From assembly GCA_947588005.1 (NCBI GenBank), contig CANPYE010000015.1, positions 1 to 32,688 on the forward strand: a stretch of 32,688 bases of DNA, given 5' to 3'. A program made the position numbers and the translations under genes. The notes beneath the pieces are model-generated. The model made no database searches and was not told the origin of the DNA. It saw nothing but the letters and a program-made list of their open reading frames with translations. Numbering within the stretch: the stretch's first letter is position 1; every line of letters begins with the position of its first letter. Below, piece by piece: positions 13,527 to 22,658 of the stretch. This stretch comes from an uncultured Lachnospiraceae bacterium (GTDB lineage Bacteria; Bacillota; Clostridia; Lachnospirales; Lachnospiraceae).

Positions 13527-15362
13527 ATGGAAACAATCAGATTCGAAGATTTAGGAATTGACAGCAGGATCCTGCGGGCGGTGACGGAGATGGGCTTTGA
13601 GGCGGCGACGCCGATTCAGGCGCAGGCGATTCCGGTGCAGATGGAAGGACATGACATTGTGGGACAGGCGCAGACCGGTACCGGCAAGACGGCGGCGTTC
13701 GGCATTCCGCTTTTGCAGAAGGTAGATCCGGCGGAGAAAAATATCCAGGCGATGATCCTCTGTCCCACCAGAGAGCTGGCGATCCAGGTGGCGGAGGAGC
13801 TGCGCCGCCTGGCGAAATATATGCACGGCATAAAGGTGGCGCCGGTCTACGGCGGCCAGGATATTACCCGGCAGATCCGCAGTCTGAAGGACGGGGTGCA
13901 AATCGTGGTCGGCACGCCGGGACGCGTTATGGATCATATGCGGCGGAAGACGATCCGCTGCGATCACATTCATACGGCAATCCTGGATGAAGCGGACGAG
14001 ATGCTGGATATGGGATTTCTGGAGGACATGGAGACCATTTTAGGGGAACTGCCGGAGGAGAGGCAGACGCTGATGTTTTCGGCCACGATGCCCATGGAGA
14101 TCCAGCGGATCGCGGCGAATTTCCAGAAGGATCCGGTGCTGGTGAAGGTAGTTAAGAAGGAGCTGACCGTGCCGGAGGTGACCCAGTATTATTATGAGGT
14201 GCGGCGTGACACCAAGGTGGAGGTCATGTGCCGTCTTCTGGATATGTATTCGCCGAAGCTTTCCATGGCGTTCTGCAATACGAAGAAGCAGGTGGACGAT
14301 CTGGTCGGCGCGCTTCAGGGCCGCGGGTACTTTGCGGAAGGGCTTCACGGCGATCTGAAGCAGATGCAGCGGGATCAGGTTATGAACCGGTTCCGCACCG
14401 GCAAGACCGAGGTGCTGGTAGCCACGGACGTGGCGGCCCGCGGCATCGATGTGGGGAATGTGGAGGCGGTCTTTAATTACGATATTCCGCAGGACGACGA
14501 ATATTATGTCCACCGGATCGGGCGGACTGCCCGCGCCGGACACGCGGGGATCGCGTTCAGCTTCGCGGTGGGGCGCGAGGTGTATAAGCTCAGGGATATT
14601 CAGCGGTACTGCAAGACGAAGATCATTCCCCAGCCGATTCCGTCGCTGAACGACATCACGGCGATCAAGGTGGACAAGATCATGGAGCAGGCGGAGGAGC
14701 TGATCCGTGATACGGACCTGAGCGATATGATCGACATGGTGGAGCGGAAGCTTCTGGAAGGCGAGTATACGTCCATGGATGTAGCAGCGGCGCTTCTGAA
14801 GATGTCCATGGGAGAGGAAAATGAAGACATCTCCGACAGCGGCATTCTGCCGAGATCCCTGGATGATCTGGACCGGCGCGGCAGCAGGGGCGACCGCGGC
14901 GGGGATCGTTACGGAAGATACGGACGCGGCAGCGATGACCGCGACCGGTATGGACGCGGCGGCCGGTACGGGCATGATGACCGTTACGGGGACGGACGTG
15001 CCAGAGGCGGTCGGGATTATGGCCGTGACGGCTGGGACGACCGTCGGGGCGGCCGTGATGAGCGGTACGGAAGCCGCGGCGACGGCTATGGAGACGGCCG
15101 ATATGAGCGCCGGCGCGAGGGCGCGGATGAAATGGTCCGTCTGTTCATCAACATCGGCAGGGATCAGAATGTAAAGCCCGGTGATATTCTCGGCGCTATC
15201 GCGGGCGAGAGCGGCATTTCCGGAAGGGTCGTGGGCAGTATCGATATGTTCGACGCCTATACATTTGTGGACGTACCTCAGGAAAGCGCCCGGCTGGTCA
15301 TGAAAGCCATGAAGAACGCTAAGATCAAAGGAAAGAGCGTACGGATGGAGGTAGCGCACTGA
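13527..15362 (+). CDS. DEAD-box RNA helicase (CshA/DeaD type)
   Basis: A 611-residue ATP-dependent RNA helicase that unwinds RNA duplexes, with likely roles in ribosome assembly, RNA decay or cold growth. It has the Q motif (GFEAATPIQ), motif I AQTGTGKT (48-55), PTRELAIQ, TPGR, DEAD (154-157), SAT, ATDVAARGID and HRIGRTARAG. Residues ~450-534 are a low-complexity Arg/Gly/Asp/Tyr-rich stretch. It separates the helicase core from a C-terminal DbpA/CsdA-type RNA-binding domain (~536-609), instead of ending the protein as RG tails often do. GGAAGG lies five bases before the ATG. It is co-transcribed with the cyclophilin gene 33 bases later. The family is certain; CshA versus DeaD naming is not settled from sequence alone. 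Confidence 0.95.
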   Translation: METIRFEDLGIDSRILRAVTEMGFEAATPIQAQAIPVQMEGHDIVGQAQTGTGKTAAFGIPLLQKVDPAEKNIQAMILCPTRELAIQVAEELRRLAKYMHGIKVAPVYGGQDITRQIRSLKDGVQIVVGTPGRVMDHMRRKTIRCDHIHTAILDEADEMLDMGFLEDMETILGELPEERQTLMFSATMPMEIQRIAANFQKDPVLVKVVKKELTVPEVTQYYYEVRRDTKVEVMCRLLDMYSPKLSMAFCNTKKQVDDLVGALQGRGYFAEGLHGDLKQMQRDQVMNRFRTGKTEVLVATDVAARGIDVGNVEAVFNYDIPQDDEYYVHRIGRTARAGHAGIAFSFAVGREVYKLRDIQRYCKTKIIPQPIPSLNDITAIKVDKIMEQAEELIRDTDLSDMIDMVERKLLEGEYTSMDVAAALLKMSMGEENEDISDSGILPRSLDDLDRRGSRGDRGGDRYGRYGRGSDDRDRYGRGGRYGHDDRYGDGRARGGRDYGRDGWDDRRGGRDERYGSRGDGYGDGRYERRREGADEMVRLFINIGRDQNVKPGDILGAIAGESGISGRVVGSIDMFDAYTFVDVPQESARLVMKAMKNAKIKGKSVRMEVAH

Positions 15363-15395
15363 GAAGGCGCGGCTTGAAAGGAAGGGAGCATAAAT

Positions 15396-16166
15396 ATGGA
15401 CAAGGGTTCACAGAAAAAACCGCAGAAGAAATTAAAAAAGACGCAGAATGGCAGCGGAATCGTTATCCTGTGCGCGGTGATCGCCGCGGTGGTCGCGGTT
15501 CTTCTTATGGTGTTCGTGGCCAGGGGCCTGGGACGCTCCGCCGGGCTATATGACGAGACGACAGGAGACGGGGCGGTTTCCGGAAACGAAAGCATGGCCG
15601 AAGCGGGGGCGGATGCAGACGGCGGCGCGGCGGAAGGAGCAGAGATCAGCGGCGCGGCGGCGATCGAGAATCCGATTTATGCGGATATTACCGTTGAAGG
15701 CTACGGAACGATCACGGTTGCGATGGACGCGGCGGCCGCGCCTGTGACGGTTCTGAACTTTATTACACTGGCGGAGGACGGCTTCTACGACGGACTGACC
15801 TTCCATCGGATCATCGACGGCTTCATGATGCAGGGCGGCGATCCGGAGGGGACCGGCCTCGGCGGATCGGACGAGACGATCTTGGGTGAATTTGCGGCAA
15901 ACGGCTATGACAATCCTTTGTCCCATACCCGGGGCGCGATTTCCATGGCCAGGTCTCAGGACTATAACAGCGCCAGTTCGCAGTTTTTCATTGTCCAGTC
16001 CGACAGTACGTATCTGGACGGACAGTACGCTGCGTTCGGCTATGTGGCTTCCGGCATGGAATATGTGGATCAGATCTGTAAGGACGCGAAGCCCACGGAC
16101 GACAATGGAACCATTGCGAAGGAAGATCAGCCGGTGATTACGTCGATCGTGATCCGGCAGGAGTAA
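15396..16166 (+). CDS. Membrane-anchored cyclophilin-type peptidyl-prolyl isomerase
   Basis: A 256-residue enzyme that speeds cis-trans isomerisation at proline bonds, probably outside the membrane where it would help secreted proteins fold. A basic N-terminus is followed by one membrane helix (~21-42), which lacks a lipobox, then an acidic Ala/Gly-rich spacer. The cyclophilin domain (~93-254) has FHRIIDGFMMQGGD with catalytic R138, F143 and Q146, then SSQFFIVQ and LDGQYAAFG. The Trp found in many eukaryotic cyclophilins is absent, as is common in bacteria. GGAAGGGA precedes the ATG. It is the second gene of the helicase operon and is followed by a hairpin. Alternatively the helix could be cleaved as a signal peptide. 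Confidence 0.92.
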   Translation: MDKGSQKKPQKKLKKTQNGSGIVILCAVIAAVVAVLLMVFVARGLGRSAGLYDETTGDGAVSGNESMAEAGADADGGAAEGAEISGAAAIENPIYADITVEGYGTITVAMDAAAAPVTVLNFITLAEDGFYDGLTFHRIIDGFMMQGGDPEGTGLGGSDETILGEFAANGYDNPLSHTRGAISMARSQDYNSASSQFFIVQSDSTYLDGQYAAFGYVASGMEYVDQICKDAKPTDDNGTIAKEDQPVITSIVIRQE

Positions 16167-16193
16167 TGTGTGCAGGGAATGGATGAAAACTAC

Positions 16194-16223
16194 AGCAGGC
16201 CGCGGCCTTATGCGCGGCCTGCT
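16194..16223 (+). terminator. Hairpin after the cyclophilin gene
   Basis: A perfect 11-bp GC-rich stem, AGCAGGCCGCG (16194-16204) with 16213-16223 and an 8-base loop. It lacks a T tract, so termination may be partial and nagA could receive read-through. Confidence 0.55.
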
Positions 16224-16295
16224 TACGATGGCTGAGTGGTCAGTGGATGCATTGCAGACAGAGATCGAGGCTGATTCAGAAAGGAGACCGTTACT

Positions 16296-17435
16296 ATGAT
16301 CATACAGAGTACCCGTGTCTGGCAGGCAGGCCAGTTTATCCCGGCGCAGCTGGATGTGCGGCGGGGGCGGATCGAAGCGGTATACGCGTATGGCGCGAAA
16401 AAGGCGGACGCGGATTACGGAGATAAACGTATCGTTCCGGGGTTCATTGACATCCACACCCACGGCGCATACGGTTTTGATACCAACGACGGTGAGCCGG
16501 AAGGTCTCCGCGAATGGATGCGCCGGATCCCGGAGGAAGGCGTCACGTCGATTCTTCCGACCACTGTGACCCAGGTACCGGATGTTCTCACGAAAGCGGT
16601 GGAGAACGTGGCGTCGGTTGTTGAAAATGGTTACGAGGGCGCCGAGATCCTAGGGATCCATTTTGAAGGACCGTATCTGGACATGGAATATAAAGGGGCC
16701 CAGCCGCCGGAGGCCATCGCGAAGCCTTCGGCGGAGCAGTTTCAGAGGTACCAGGAGGCGGCCCGCGGGCTGATCCGCTATATAACGCTGGCGCCGGAGC
16801 GAGACGAGGATTTTGCTCTGACCCGGTACTGCAGTGCACATGGCGTGGTGGTCAGCATGGGACATTCGTCGGCGACCTACGAGCAGGCGCTTCTGGGTAT
16901 CGCCAACGGCGCCATGTCCATGACCCACGTCTATAACGGCATGACCGCCTACCATCACCGCAAGCCAGGGCTGGTGGGGACGGCCCTGCGTGTCCGCGAC
17001 ATCTATGGCGAGGTCATCTGCGACGGATGCCATTCCCATTTGGCGGCTCTGAATAATTTCTTTACCGCCAAAGGCCGCGATTACGCGATTATGATCACCG
17101 ATTCCCTGCGGGCCAAGCACTGCCCGCCCGGAGGCGAGTACGATCTGGGCGGCCATCCGATTGAGATCCGGGAAAATGGCCTGGCATATCTGAAGGGCAC
17201 GGACACGATTGCCGGAAGCACCCTGCATATGAACCGGGGGCTTAAGCTTCTGGTGGAGGAGGCCATGGTGCCGTTCGACGCGGCGCTTAATTCCTGCACG
17301 CTGAATCCGGCGCGCTGCCTGGGCGTGGCCGGCCGGAAAGGCCGTCTGGCGGCCGGGTGCGACGCGGACATCGTGGTTCTGGAAGACAATTATGATGTGT
17401 GCCGGACGTATTGCCGGGGAGCGGCGCGGCTGTGA
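16296..17435 (+). CDS. nagA: N-acetylglucosamine-6-phosphate deacetylase
   Basis: A 379-residue cytoplasmic metallo-hydrolase that removes acetate from GlcNAc-6-phosphate, the first committed step of amino-sugar use and cell-wall recycling. It has the amidohydrolase fold signature PGFIDIHTHG (H54, H56), metal ligand E124 in HFEGPYL, H190 in GHSSAT, H211 in MTHVYNGM, H246, and catalytic D269 in ITDS. The C-terminal GRLAAGCDADIVVLE is typical. The substrate loop reads ICDGCHSH where many relatives have IADG-H, a mild departure. AAAGGAG precedes ATG at 16296. No nagB or GlcNAc transporter is nearby, and I saw no clear promoter. It ends at the terminator embedded in the convergent AraC gene. Confidence 0.92.
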   Translation: MIIQSTRVWQAGQFIPAQLDVRRGRIEAVYAYGAKKADADYGDKRIVPGFIDIHTHGAYGFDTNDGEPEGLREWMRRIPEEGVTSILPTTVTQVPDVLTKAVENVASVVENGYEGAEILGIHFEGPYLDMEYKGAQPPEAIAKPSAEQFQRYQEAARGLIRYITLAPERDEDFALTRYCSAHGVVVSMGHSSATYEQALLGIANGAMSMTHVYNGMTAYHHRKPGLVGTALRVRDIYGEVICDGCHSHLAALNNFFTAKGRDYAIMITDSLRAKHCPPGGEYDLGGHPIEIRENGLAYLKGTDTIAGSTLHMNRGLKLLVEEAMVPFDAALNSCTLNPARCLGVAGRKGRLAAGCDADIVVLEDNYDVCRTYCRGAARL

Positions 17436-17571
17436 ATGTGCAAGATGCCGCGGCGTTGCGCAGATGTGAGCAGGCAAGAGCCGATGGAAGTTTGCGGCTC
17501 CGCCAGAGGGCAGGACTTTTGTGAAAATAAAATGGGAGCAGTTCATCCGGCTGCTGATACTGCTATGCAGA

Positions 17572-18657
17572 TTATATACCGAGAGCATTGCGATAATCCT
17601 CTCGGTATTTTTTTGGCGTTGTTCCGTATCTTTTCTGAAAAGAGCTGTAGAAATAGGTCTGATTTGAAAAATGCAAAGTATCGCAGATTTCATTTACCGG
17701 CATATCTGTGCTTTGGAGCAGATCAGCCGCTTCTTTCAGGGAGATGGAAAGCGCAAGCTGCTTAATGCTGTAGCCGGAATGCTTTTTTACGATACGATTG
17801 AGGTAGGAGCCGCTGTACGACAATGCGGCTTCAAGCTCTTCTCTGGAAATATGCCCGTGATGGCTTTGGATCTGGTTGCGGATGGCCTGAAACAGCGCTG
17901 TCTCCGCATCGGTGCCGAGATTTAACGGGACGATATGATAATGTGAGGAATTGGACAATTCACACAAAATCTGCATAAGTATGCTTTTCACAATGTAGGT
18001 GGAACCGACTGCAGGATTCGCCATCTGTCTGGTCAGGCTGTCAAAGAGATCATACATATATTGTCTGGTATCCGGATCATTTTCTGTTGGGATGAAATCG
18101 ATATATTCTTTCCGGAGAGAATAGGACTGTCCGGGCAGATTCAGGTTGCTCTTGAAAAAATGCTCTGCCAATTGATTCATATAGTCATGTTCAATCTCAA
18201 AATAATAATTGTTCATATCAGACAGCAAGGCTTTTATAAATGGAAGGGAAAGGCGCAAAAACAGAGCGCGAAAATCGGTAGAATATTCCTCCTGATGACT
18301 GATGAAACAGTTTAAGAGGCAAAGACTGCCGGCCGGGTACAAATGACGCTCAGCTTCAATTTGCTGATACATGGTGCCGGATATGGCATAGATCAGTTCA
18401 AAATAATCATGGTAGTGAAGCTGCTGGTAATTGATTGGGTTATCAGAATCATCAGCTTTGAATGTAACTGAATAACAGGTATCAGGATTAATAAACGTAA
18501 AAATACAATTATTTTCCTTGTCATCCGGATGAAAGGTTTCAAATATGATGTCCGGGGCGCTTGTCGAATCAGCGGCCGGTGTCCGGCTCATGACGCGAAT
18601 GTTCATACTGTCTGCTTTCATACTGATTGGAGAAACAGAAATGTTTTTGTTCAGCAT
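17572..18657 (-). CDS. AraC-family regulator of the glycosidase operon
   Basis: A 361-residue transcription regulator. The N-terminal half contains a cupin-like sugar-sensing segment (HYHDYFELIYAISG and LYPAGSLCLLNCFISH). The last ~100 residues form the two helix-turn-helix units of the AraC/XylS family, with IKQLALSISLKEAADLL and NEICDTLHFSNQTYFYSSFQKRYG then TPKKYR. I start it at ATG 18657, downstream of AAAGGAG (18675-18669), because the GTG at 18678 would place that site inside the gene. It is divergent from the GH2-symporter-GH3-GH43 operon and is its probable activator. Its final codons overlap, on the other strand, the nagA terminator. The inducing sugar cannot be read from the sequence. 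Confidence 0.92.
   Translation of the reverse strand: MLNKNISVSPISMKADSMNIRVMSRTPAADSTSAPDIIFETFHPDDKENNCIFTFINPDTCYSVTFKADDSDNPINYQQLHYHDYFELIYAISGTMYQQIEAERHLYPAGSLCLLNCFISHQEEYSTDFRALFLRLSLPFIKALLSDMNNYYFEIEHDYMNQLAEHFFKSNLNLPGQSYSLRKEYIDFIPTENDPDTRQYMYDLFDSLTRQMANPAVGSTYIVKSILMQILCELSNSSHYHIVPLNLGTDAETALFQAIRNQIQSHHGHISREELEAALSYSGSYLNRIVKKHSGYSIKQLALSISLKEAADLLQSTDMPVNEICDTLHFSNQTYFYSSFQKRYGTTPKKYREDYRNALGI
17576..17614 (+). terminator. nagA terminator embedded in the AraC gene
   Basis: A perfect 10-bp stem, ATACCGAGAG (17576-17585) with 17599-17608, is followed by a T run to 17614. It acts on plus-strand transcripts from nagA, yet lies within the last codons of the minus-strand AraC gene. 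Confidence 0.82.
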
Positions 18658-18701
18658 ATCACGGATAACTCCTTTCACATGTTTGGCTCATTTCTGATAG
18701 T

Positions 18702-18730
18702 ATTATAGCAGATTACGGTTGTTTTTGCCA
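18702..18730 (-). promoter_or_regulatory. Promoter of the AraC gene
   Basis: Minus strand: consensus -10 TATAAT (18707-18702) preceded by TGC, an extended -10; the weak -35 TGGCAA (18730-18725) is 17 bases away. Transcription would start about 40 bases before the chosen start codon. Confidence 0.65.
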
Positions 18731-18757
18731 TTGGAATATCAAAAATAAAACTATAAA
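18731..18757 (+). promoter_or_regulatory. Tentative promoter of the GH2 operon
   Basis: TTGGAA (18731-18736), 15-base spacer, TATAAA (18752-18757). The short spacer and imperfect boxes suggest a weak promoter that needs an activator, which fits control by the divergent AraC protein. A lone TTGACA at 18775-18780 has no matching -10. Confidence 0.35.
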
Positions 18758-18794
18758 CTAAAGATATCAGCATTTTGACAGTCGAAATGCAGCG

Positions 18795-18833
18795 CAACGA
18801 AACAACACAACGAAGCAGCATAACGAAATGGAA
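18795..18833 (+). repeat. Three 13-bp repeats just before the GH2 ribosome binding site
   Basis: CAACGAAACAACA, CAACGAAGCAGCA and TAACGAAATGGAA follow one another with a strict 13-bp period, so AACGAA recurs at 18796, 18809 and 18822. The array would lie in the mRNA leader and abuts the AGGAGG site. It may be a regulator site, an unstructured translation-enhancing leader, or a slippage duplication. Confidence 0.8.
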
Positions 18834-18846
18834 GGAGGAAGAATGA

Positions 18847-21207
18847 GTGAGGAAACTTGATTTTTGCAAGGACTGGTCATTTGGTAGAGCAGACAGCGGA
18901 GAAATGAAAAATGTGACCCTTCCGCATGACGCAATGCTTGGGGAGGAACGTCTGCCGGACAATCCGAGTGGTTCCGGAGGGGCATATTTTTCAGGCAATG
19001 CCTACCTGTACGAAAAATCCTTTGAAGTACCGCTGGAGTGGCGTGATAAAAAGGTCATTTTTCAGTTTGAGGGAATCTATCAGACGGCTGTTATTTATCT
19101 GAACCACCAGGAGGCCGGAAAAGTATTCAACGGGTACACAATAGCAGAGATCGATGCGGATCCATTTTTGCAGTATGGAAGTCAGAATCTGATCCAGGTC
19201 GAGGTGGACAATCGGAACCAGCCGAACAGCCGCTGGTACAGCGGAGCGGGAATTTACCGTCCGGTACGGATTTATCTGGCAGAAAAAGACGGAATGAAAC
19301 TTCATGGTGTAAAGATCAGAACCGTTTCCTATAGTCCGGCTCAGATCGAAGTATCGGTATCGGCAGGCAGGGGAACGCCTGAGATCACGATCCTTGACGG
19401 AGCGAGTGAAGTCGCGAAGGCAAGAGGAAACCGCGTGACCATCGATATCCCGGATGCGAAGCTGTGGAGCGACGAGACGCCGAATCTGTATACCTGTCAT
19501 GTGGAGTTACATGAAGAAGGACTGGATGATGTCTGGGAGGAGACATTCGGCATCAGAAAGCTGGAATGGTCTCCGGAAGGTTTCTTCGTAAACGGAAGAA
19601 GCGTACTGCTTCGCGGAGGCTGCATCCATCATGATAATGGTCTTCTGGGCGCCTGCGGGTACGAGGAAGCGGAATGGCGCAAGGTCCGGCTCATGAAAGA
19701 ACAGGGCTTTAATGCGATCCGTTCTTCCCATAATCCATGTTCCCAGTCTATGCTGGAAGCCTGTGACGCATTGGGAATGTATATGATGGATGAAACATGG
19801 GACATGTGGTACCGTCACAAAACAAAATACGACTATGCCGCTTTCTTCCGGGACAATTTCAAATCAGATCTGCATACGATGGCAGATAAGGATTTTAATC
19901 ATCCGTGCGTGATCTTCTATTCAATTGGAAACGAGGTCAGCGAACCCGCGTCGGAAGAAGGTCTGGCGGTCGAGAAAGAAATGATCGAATATCTGCATAC
20001 GCTGGATTCGGACCGGGCCGTGACGGCGGGTCTCAACCTGACGATTATTGCCAACGCGGCAAAGGGCGAACAGCTCTACGACGGAGAAGGCGGAATGAAT
20101 GCCGGAGAATCCAACGCCACGGAAATGCCCAAAATGGACAGCGCAATGTTCAATCAGCTTGCCCAGCAGATCGGTATCGGAATGAATCATGCGGCAGACA
20201 GCGACGAGGCGGATGCGGCCGTCACTCCGGCCATAGAACTTCTGGACATCGCCGGATACAATTACGCTTCCGGGCGCTACCCGCTGGAAGGGGAAAAACA
20301 TCCGGGCCGCATCCTTTTCGGCAGCGAGACATTTCCGCAGGATATCGGTCAGAACTGGGAAATGGTGAAGAAGTATCCCTATATTTTCGGCGATTTCATG
20401 TGGACTGCCGTTGATTACATAGGCGAAGCCGGTATCGGGGCGTGGTCGGATTCTGCGGATGCGATGGGCTTTGGAAATCCGTATCCATGGCTGCTGGGCG
20501 GAGCGGGCGTGATCGACCTTTTAGGCAATCCCGACGGACAGGCTTTGTATGCGAAGACGGTGTGGGGATTGTCCGACGTTCCCCTGATCGCGGTCAGGCC
20601 GGTCAATTTGTCGGATGAAACCACGACCCGTTCGGTATGGCGCGGAACCAACGCTTTTCCGTCATGGTCGTGGAGAGGCTGCGAGGGAAGACAGGCGCTG
20701 GTGGAAGTGTATGCGGAAGGTACGGAAGCAGAGCTGATCATCAACGGAAAAACCGTAGGAAGAAAGAAGCTGGAAGCGAAAAAGGCTTGTTTTGATACGG
20801 TCTATGAAGCAGGTGAAATAGAAGCGGCGGCTTATGACGAAAACGGAACGGAGATCTCACGGAGCAGACTGACATCGGCAGAGGGAGAACTGCATATCCG
20901 TATCAGCCCTGAAACAAAGGCTGTAAAGGGAAAACTATTATACGTAAATATCAATATTTGCGATGAAAAAGGCGTTGTGGAAAGCAATGCGGATCAGAAA
21001 ATGCGTATTTCTGTTGAGGGCGGCGAGCTGCTTGCATTCGGAAGCGCGAATCCGCGGACGGAAGAGTCTTATCTGTCAGGCGAATTTACCTCTTTCCATG
21101 GAAGAACCCAGGCGGTGATCCGCGTCGGAAATGAGGAAAAACTGAAAATTTGCGTAACAACAGAGAAGGAACAGGCTGAAGCTTCATTTGAGATTGCAGA
21201 GAAGTGA
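18847..21207 (+). CDS. GH2 family glycoside hydrolase (beta-galactosidase-like)
   Basis: A 786-residue retaining glycosidase with no signal peptide, so it should act on imported oligosaccharides. The N-terminal jelly-roll (FEGIYQTAVIYLNHQEAG, SRWYSGAGIYRPV) and immunoglobulin-like domains lead to the TIM barrel. The barrel has GGCIHHDNG, RSSHNPCS, acid/base E363 in SIGNEV and nucleophile E494 in LFGSET. WSWRGCEG and following residues look like a DUF4982-type domain, then one more beta-rich C-terminal domain. GTG at 18847 is the start, eight bases after AGGAGG; an ATG four bases earlier is out of frame and stops after five codons. It is the first gene of the operon. GH2 also covers beta-glucuronidases and others, so the exact sugar is not fixed. 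Confidence 0.92.
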   Translation: MRKLDFCKDWSFGRADSGEMKNVTLPHDAMLGEERLPDNPSGSGGAYFSGNAYLYEKSFEVPLEWRDKKVIFQFEGIYQTAVIYLNHQEAGKVFNGYTIAEIDADPFLQYGSQNLIQVEVDNRNQPNSRWYSGAGIYRPVRIYLAEKDGMKLHGVKIRTVSYSPAQIEVSVSAGRGTPEITILDGASEVAKARGNRVTIDIPDAKLWSDETPNLYTCHVELHEEGLDDVWEETFGIRKLEWSPEGFFVNGRSVLLRGGCIHHDNGLLGACGYEEAEWRKVRLMKEQGFNAIRSSHNPCSQSMLEACDALGMYMMDETWDMWYRHKTKYDYAAFFRDNFKSDLHTMADKDFNHPCVIFYSIGNEVSEPASEEGLAVEKEMIEYLHTLDSDRAVTAGLNLTIIANAAKGEQLYDGEGGMNAGESNATEMPKMDSAMFNQLAQQIGIGMNHAADSDEADAAVTPAIELLDIAGYNYASGRYPLEGEKHPGRILFGSETFPQDIGQNWEMVKKYPYIFGDFMWTAVDYIGEAGIGAWSDSADAMGFGNPYPWLLGGAGVIDLLGNPDGQALYAKTVWGLSDVPLIAVRPVNLSDETTTRSVWRGTNAFPSWSWRGCEGRQALVEVYAEGTEAELIINGKTVGRKKLEAKKACFDTVYEAGEIEAAAYDENGTEISRSRLTSAEGELHIRISPETKAVKGKLLYVNINICDEKGVVESNADQKMRISVEGGELLAFGSANPRTEESYLSGEFTSFHGRTQAVIRVGNEEKLKICVTTEKEQAEASFEIAEK

Positions 21208-21292
21208 TGAAAAGATAACTCGTGAATCTAAAATATAGTACTTGAAGTACTCGAACTGAAGCAAAACCAGTTATACGAGGAGGATAACGAAA

Positions 21293-22627
21293 ATGGAGAA
21301 AACGAAAACCAATAATCCTGAGAAAGTATCTTTGGGGAAATCTTTATTGTGGAATACCAGACCGCTGTCTTTTGGCGCGGTGACGATCCTGATGGGTTAC
21401 CTGTCTATGTTCTGTACGGATATGCTGCAGATGCCCGCGGCCCTGGTAGGAACCCTTTTGATGGTAAGTAAGATCTTTGACGGCGTCACCGATCTGATTG
21501 CGGGATATATCGTTGACAACACCAAAACGAAGCTTGGAAAAGGAAGACCGTATGAGCTGTGCCTGATCGGCGTGTGGGTTTGTACGTTCGCTCTGTTTGC
21601 GTCCAATGTCGAGTGGAGTATGGCTATGAAATCTGCATGGCTGCTGATCATGTATACTCTGATCTGGTCTATTTTCGGCACCATGCTGAACGCGGCAGAA
21701 ACGCCCTATATCATCAGGGCGTTCGGCGATCCGATCGCAGTAACGAAAGTATCGGCGATCGGCGGAGTCTTTATCACGCTTGGATGCATGGTCGTATCGA
21801 TCTCTCTTCCTATGGTGATCGGAACACTTGGAACGACAGTCGCAGGCTGGAGAAAGATCATTGCCATGTACGCGGTTCCGCTTCTGATCATTGGTTTTCT
21901 TCGCTTCCTGACGATTCGTGAAGTATTTGTGCCCGAGCAGGATGTGAAAGGCGAAAAAGTTACGATAAAGGATATCCTTACGGTATTAAAGAGCAATCGC
22001 TATATCTGGCTCCTTGCCATTGTATCGATGATTCCGCAGACCATTTCCGGAATGGGCGCCAACACCTATTACTTCAATGTTGTGGTAGGAGATATCACCA
22101 AGCTTTCCGCGATGTCGATGATGGGCCTTGTGTCCACATTGTTCATCCTGTTTTTCCCGGCCATGATGAAGAAGCGCTCGGCTATGGACCTGATCGGCAT
22201 TTTTTCAGCAATCGGCGTGGCTGGATATATTATGGTCTTCTTCGCAGGCAGTAATATGATAGCGCTTATCGTTGCATTCTTTTTAAGCGGGCTTGCTGCT
22301 TTACCGGCGTCCTATATGCGTTCTCCGATCATTATGGATGTTGCGGAATACAACGAGAGACACGGACGCCCCAGAATGGAAGCAACCCTGGCTGCCGCAA
22401 CAAACTTTACGGTTAAGGTCGGACAGGCATTAGGTGCGTTCTTATTAGGAATCATACTGAGCGCGGGCGGATATGACGGCGCGCTTGCGGTACAGCCGGA
22501 CAGCGCGGTCATGAGTATTCGTGTACTCAACAGTTTCATTCCGGCCGCGCTGATGCTGCTCTCCTTTATCTGCGCAGTTGCGTATCGCCCGCTGGATGCA
22601 TTCTTGAAAAAAGAGAGGGAAAAATAA
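21293..22627 (+). CDS. GPH-family sugar:cation symporter
   Basis: A 444-residue inner-membrane protein with about 12 hydrophobic segments, of the glycoside-pentoside-hexuronide:cation symporter group within the major facilitator fold (MelB/XynB-like). The signature SKIFDGVTDLIAGYIVDNTKT, followed by GKGRPYEL, is typical of the first cytoplasmic loop. It should import a di- or oligosaccharide with Na+ or H+. GAGGAGG lies nine bases before the ATG. It follows the GH2 gene by 85 bases, and a small AGTACT hairpin in that gap is not a convincing terminator. Its place among three intracellular glycosidases suggests it brings in their substrate. Confidence 0.93.
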   Translation: MEKTKTNNPEKVSLGKSLLWNTRPLSFGAVTILMGYLSMFCTDMLQMPAALVGTLLMVSKIFDGVTDLIAGYIVDNTKTKLGKGRPYELCLIGVWVCTFALFASNVEWSMAMKSAWLLIMYTLIWSIFGTMLNAAETPYIIRAFGDPIAVTKVSAIGGVFITLGCMVVSISLPMVIGTLGTTVAGWRKIIAMYAVPLLIIGFLRFLTIREVFVPEQDVKGEKVTIKDILTVLKSNRYIWLLAIVSMIPQTISGMGANTYYFNVVVGDITKLSAMSMMGLVSTLFILFFPAMMKKRSAMDLIGIFSAIGVAGYIMVFFAGSNMIALIVAFFLSGLAALPASYMRSPIIMDVAEYNERHGRPRMEATLAAATNFTVKVGQALGAFLLGIILSAGGYDGALAVQPDSAVMSIRVLNSFIPAALMLLSFICAVAYRPLDAFLKKEREK

Positions 22628-22658
22628 GCTGCAGGAATGACAAGGGAGGGTTATAGCT

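Noticed and set aside
14040-15359. 439-codon minus-strand frame opposite the helicase gene
   Set aside because: Its Val/Ala/Ile-rich tail is only the complement of the RG-rich segment; no ribosome binding site.
21208-21292. Terminator between GH2 and symporter genes
   Set aside because: Only a short AGTACT-TGA-AGTACT hairpin without a T tract is present; the genes are more likely co-transcribed.
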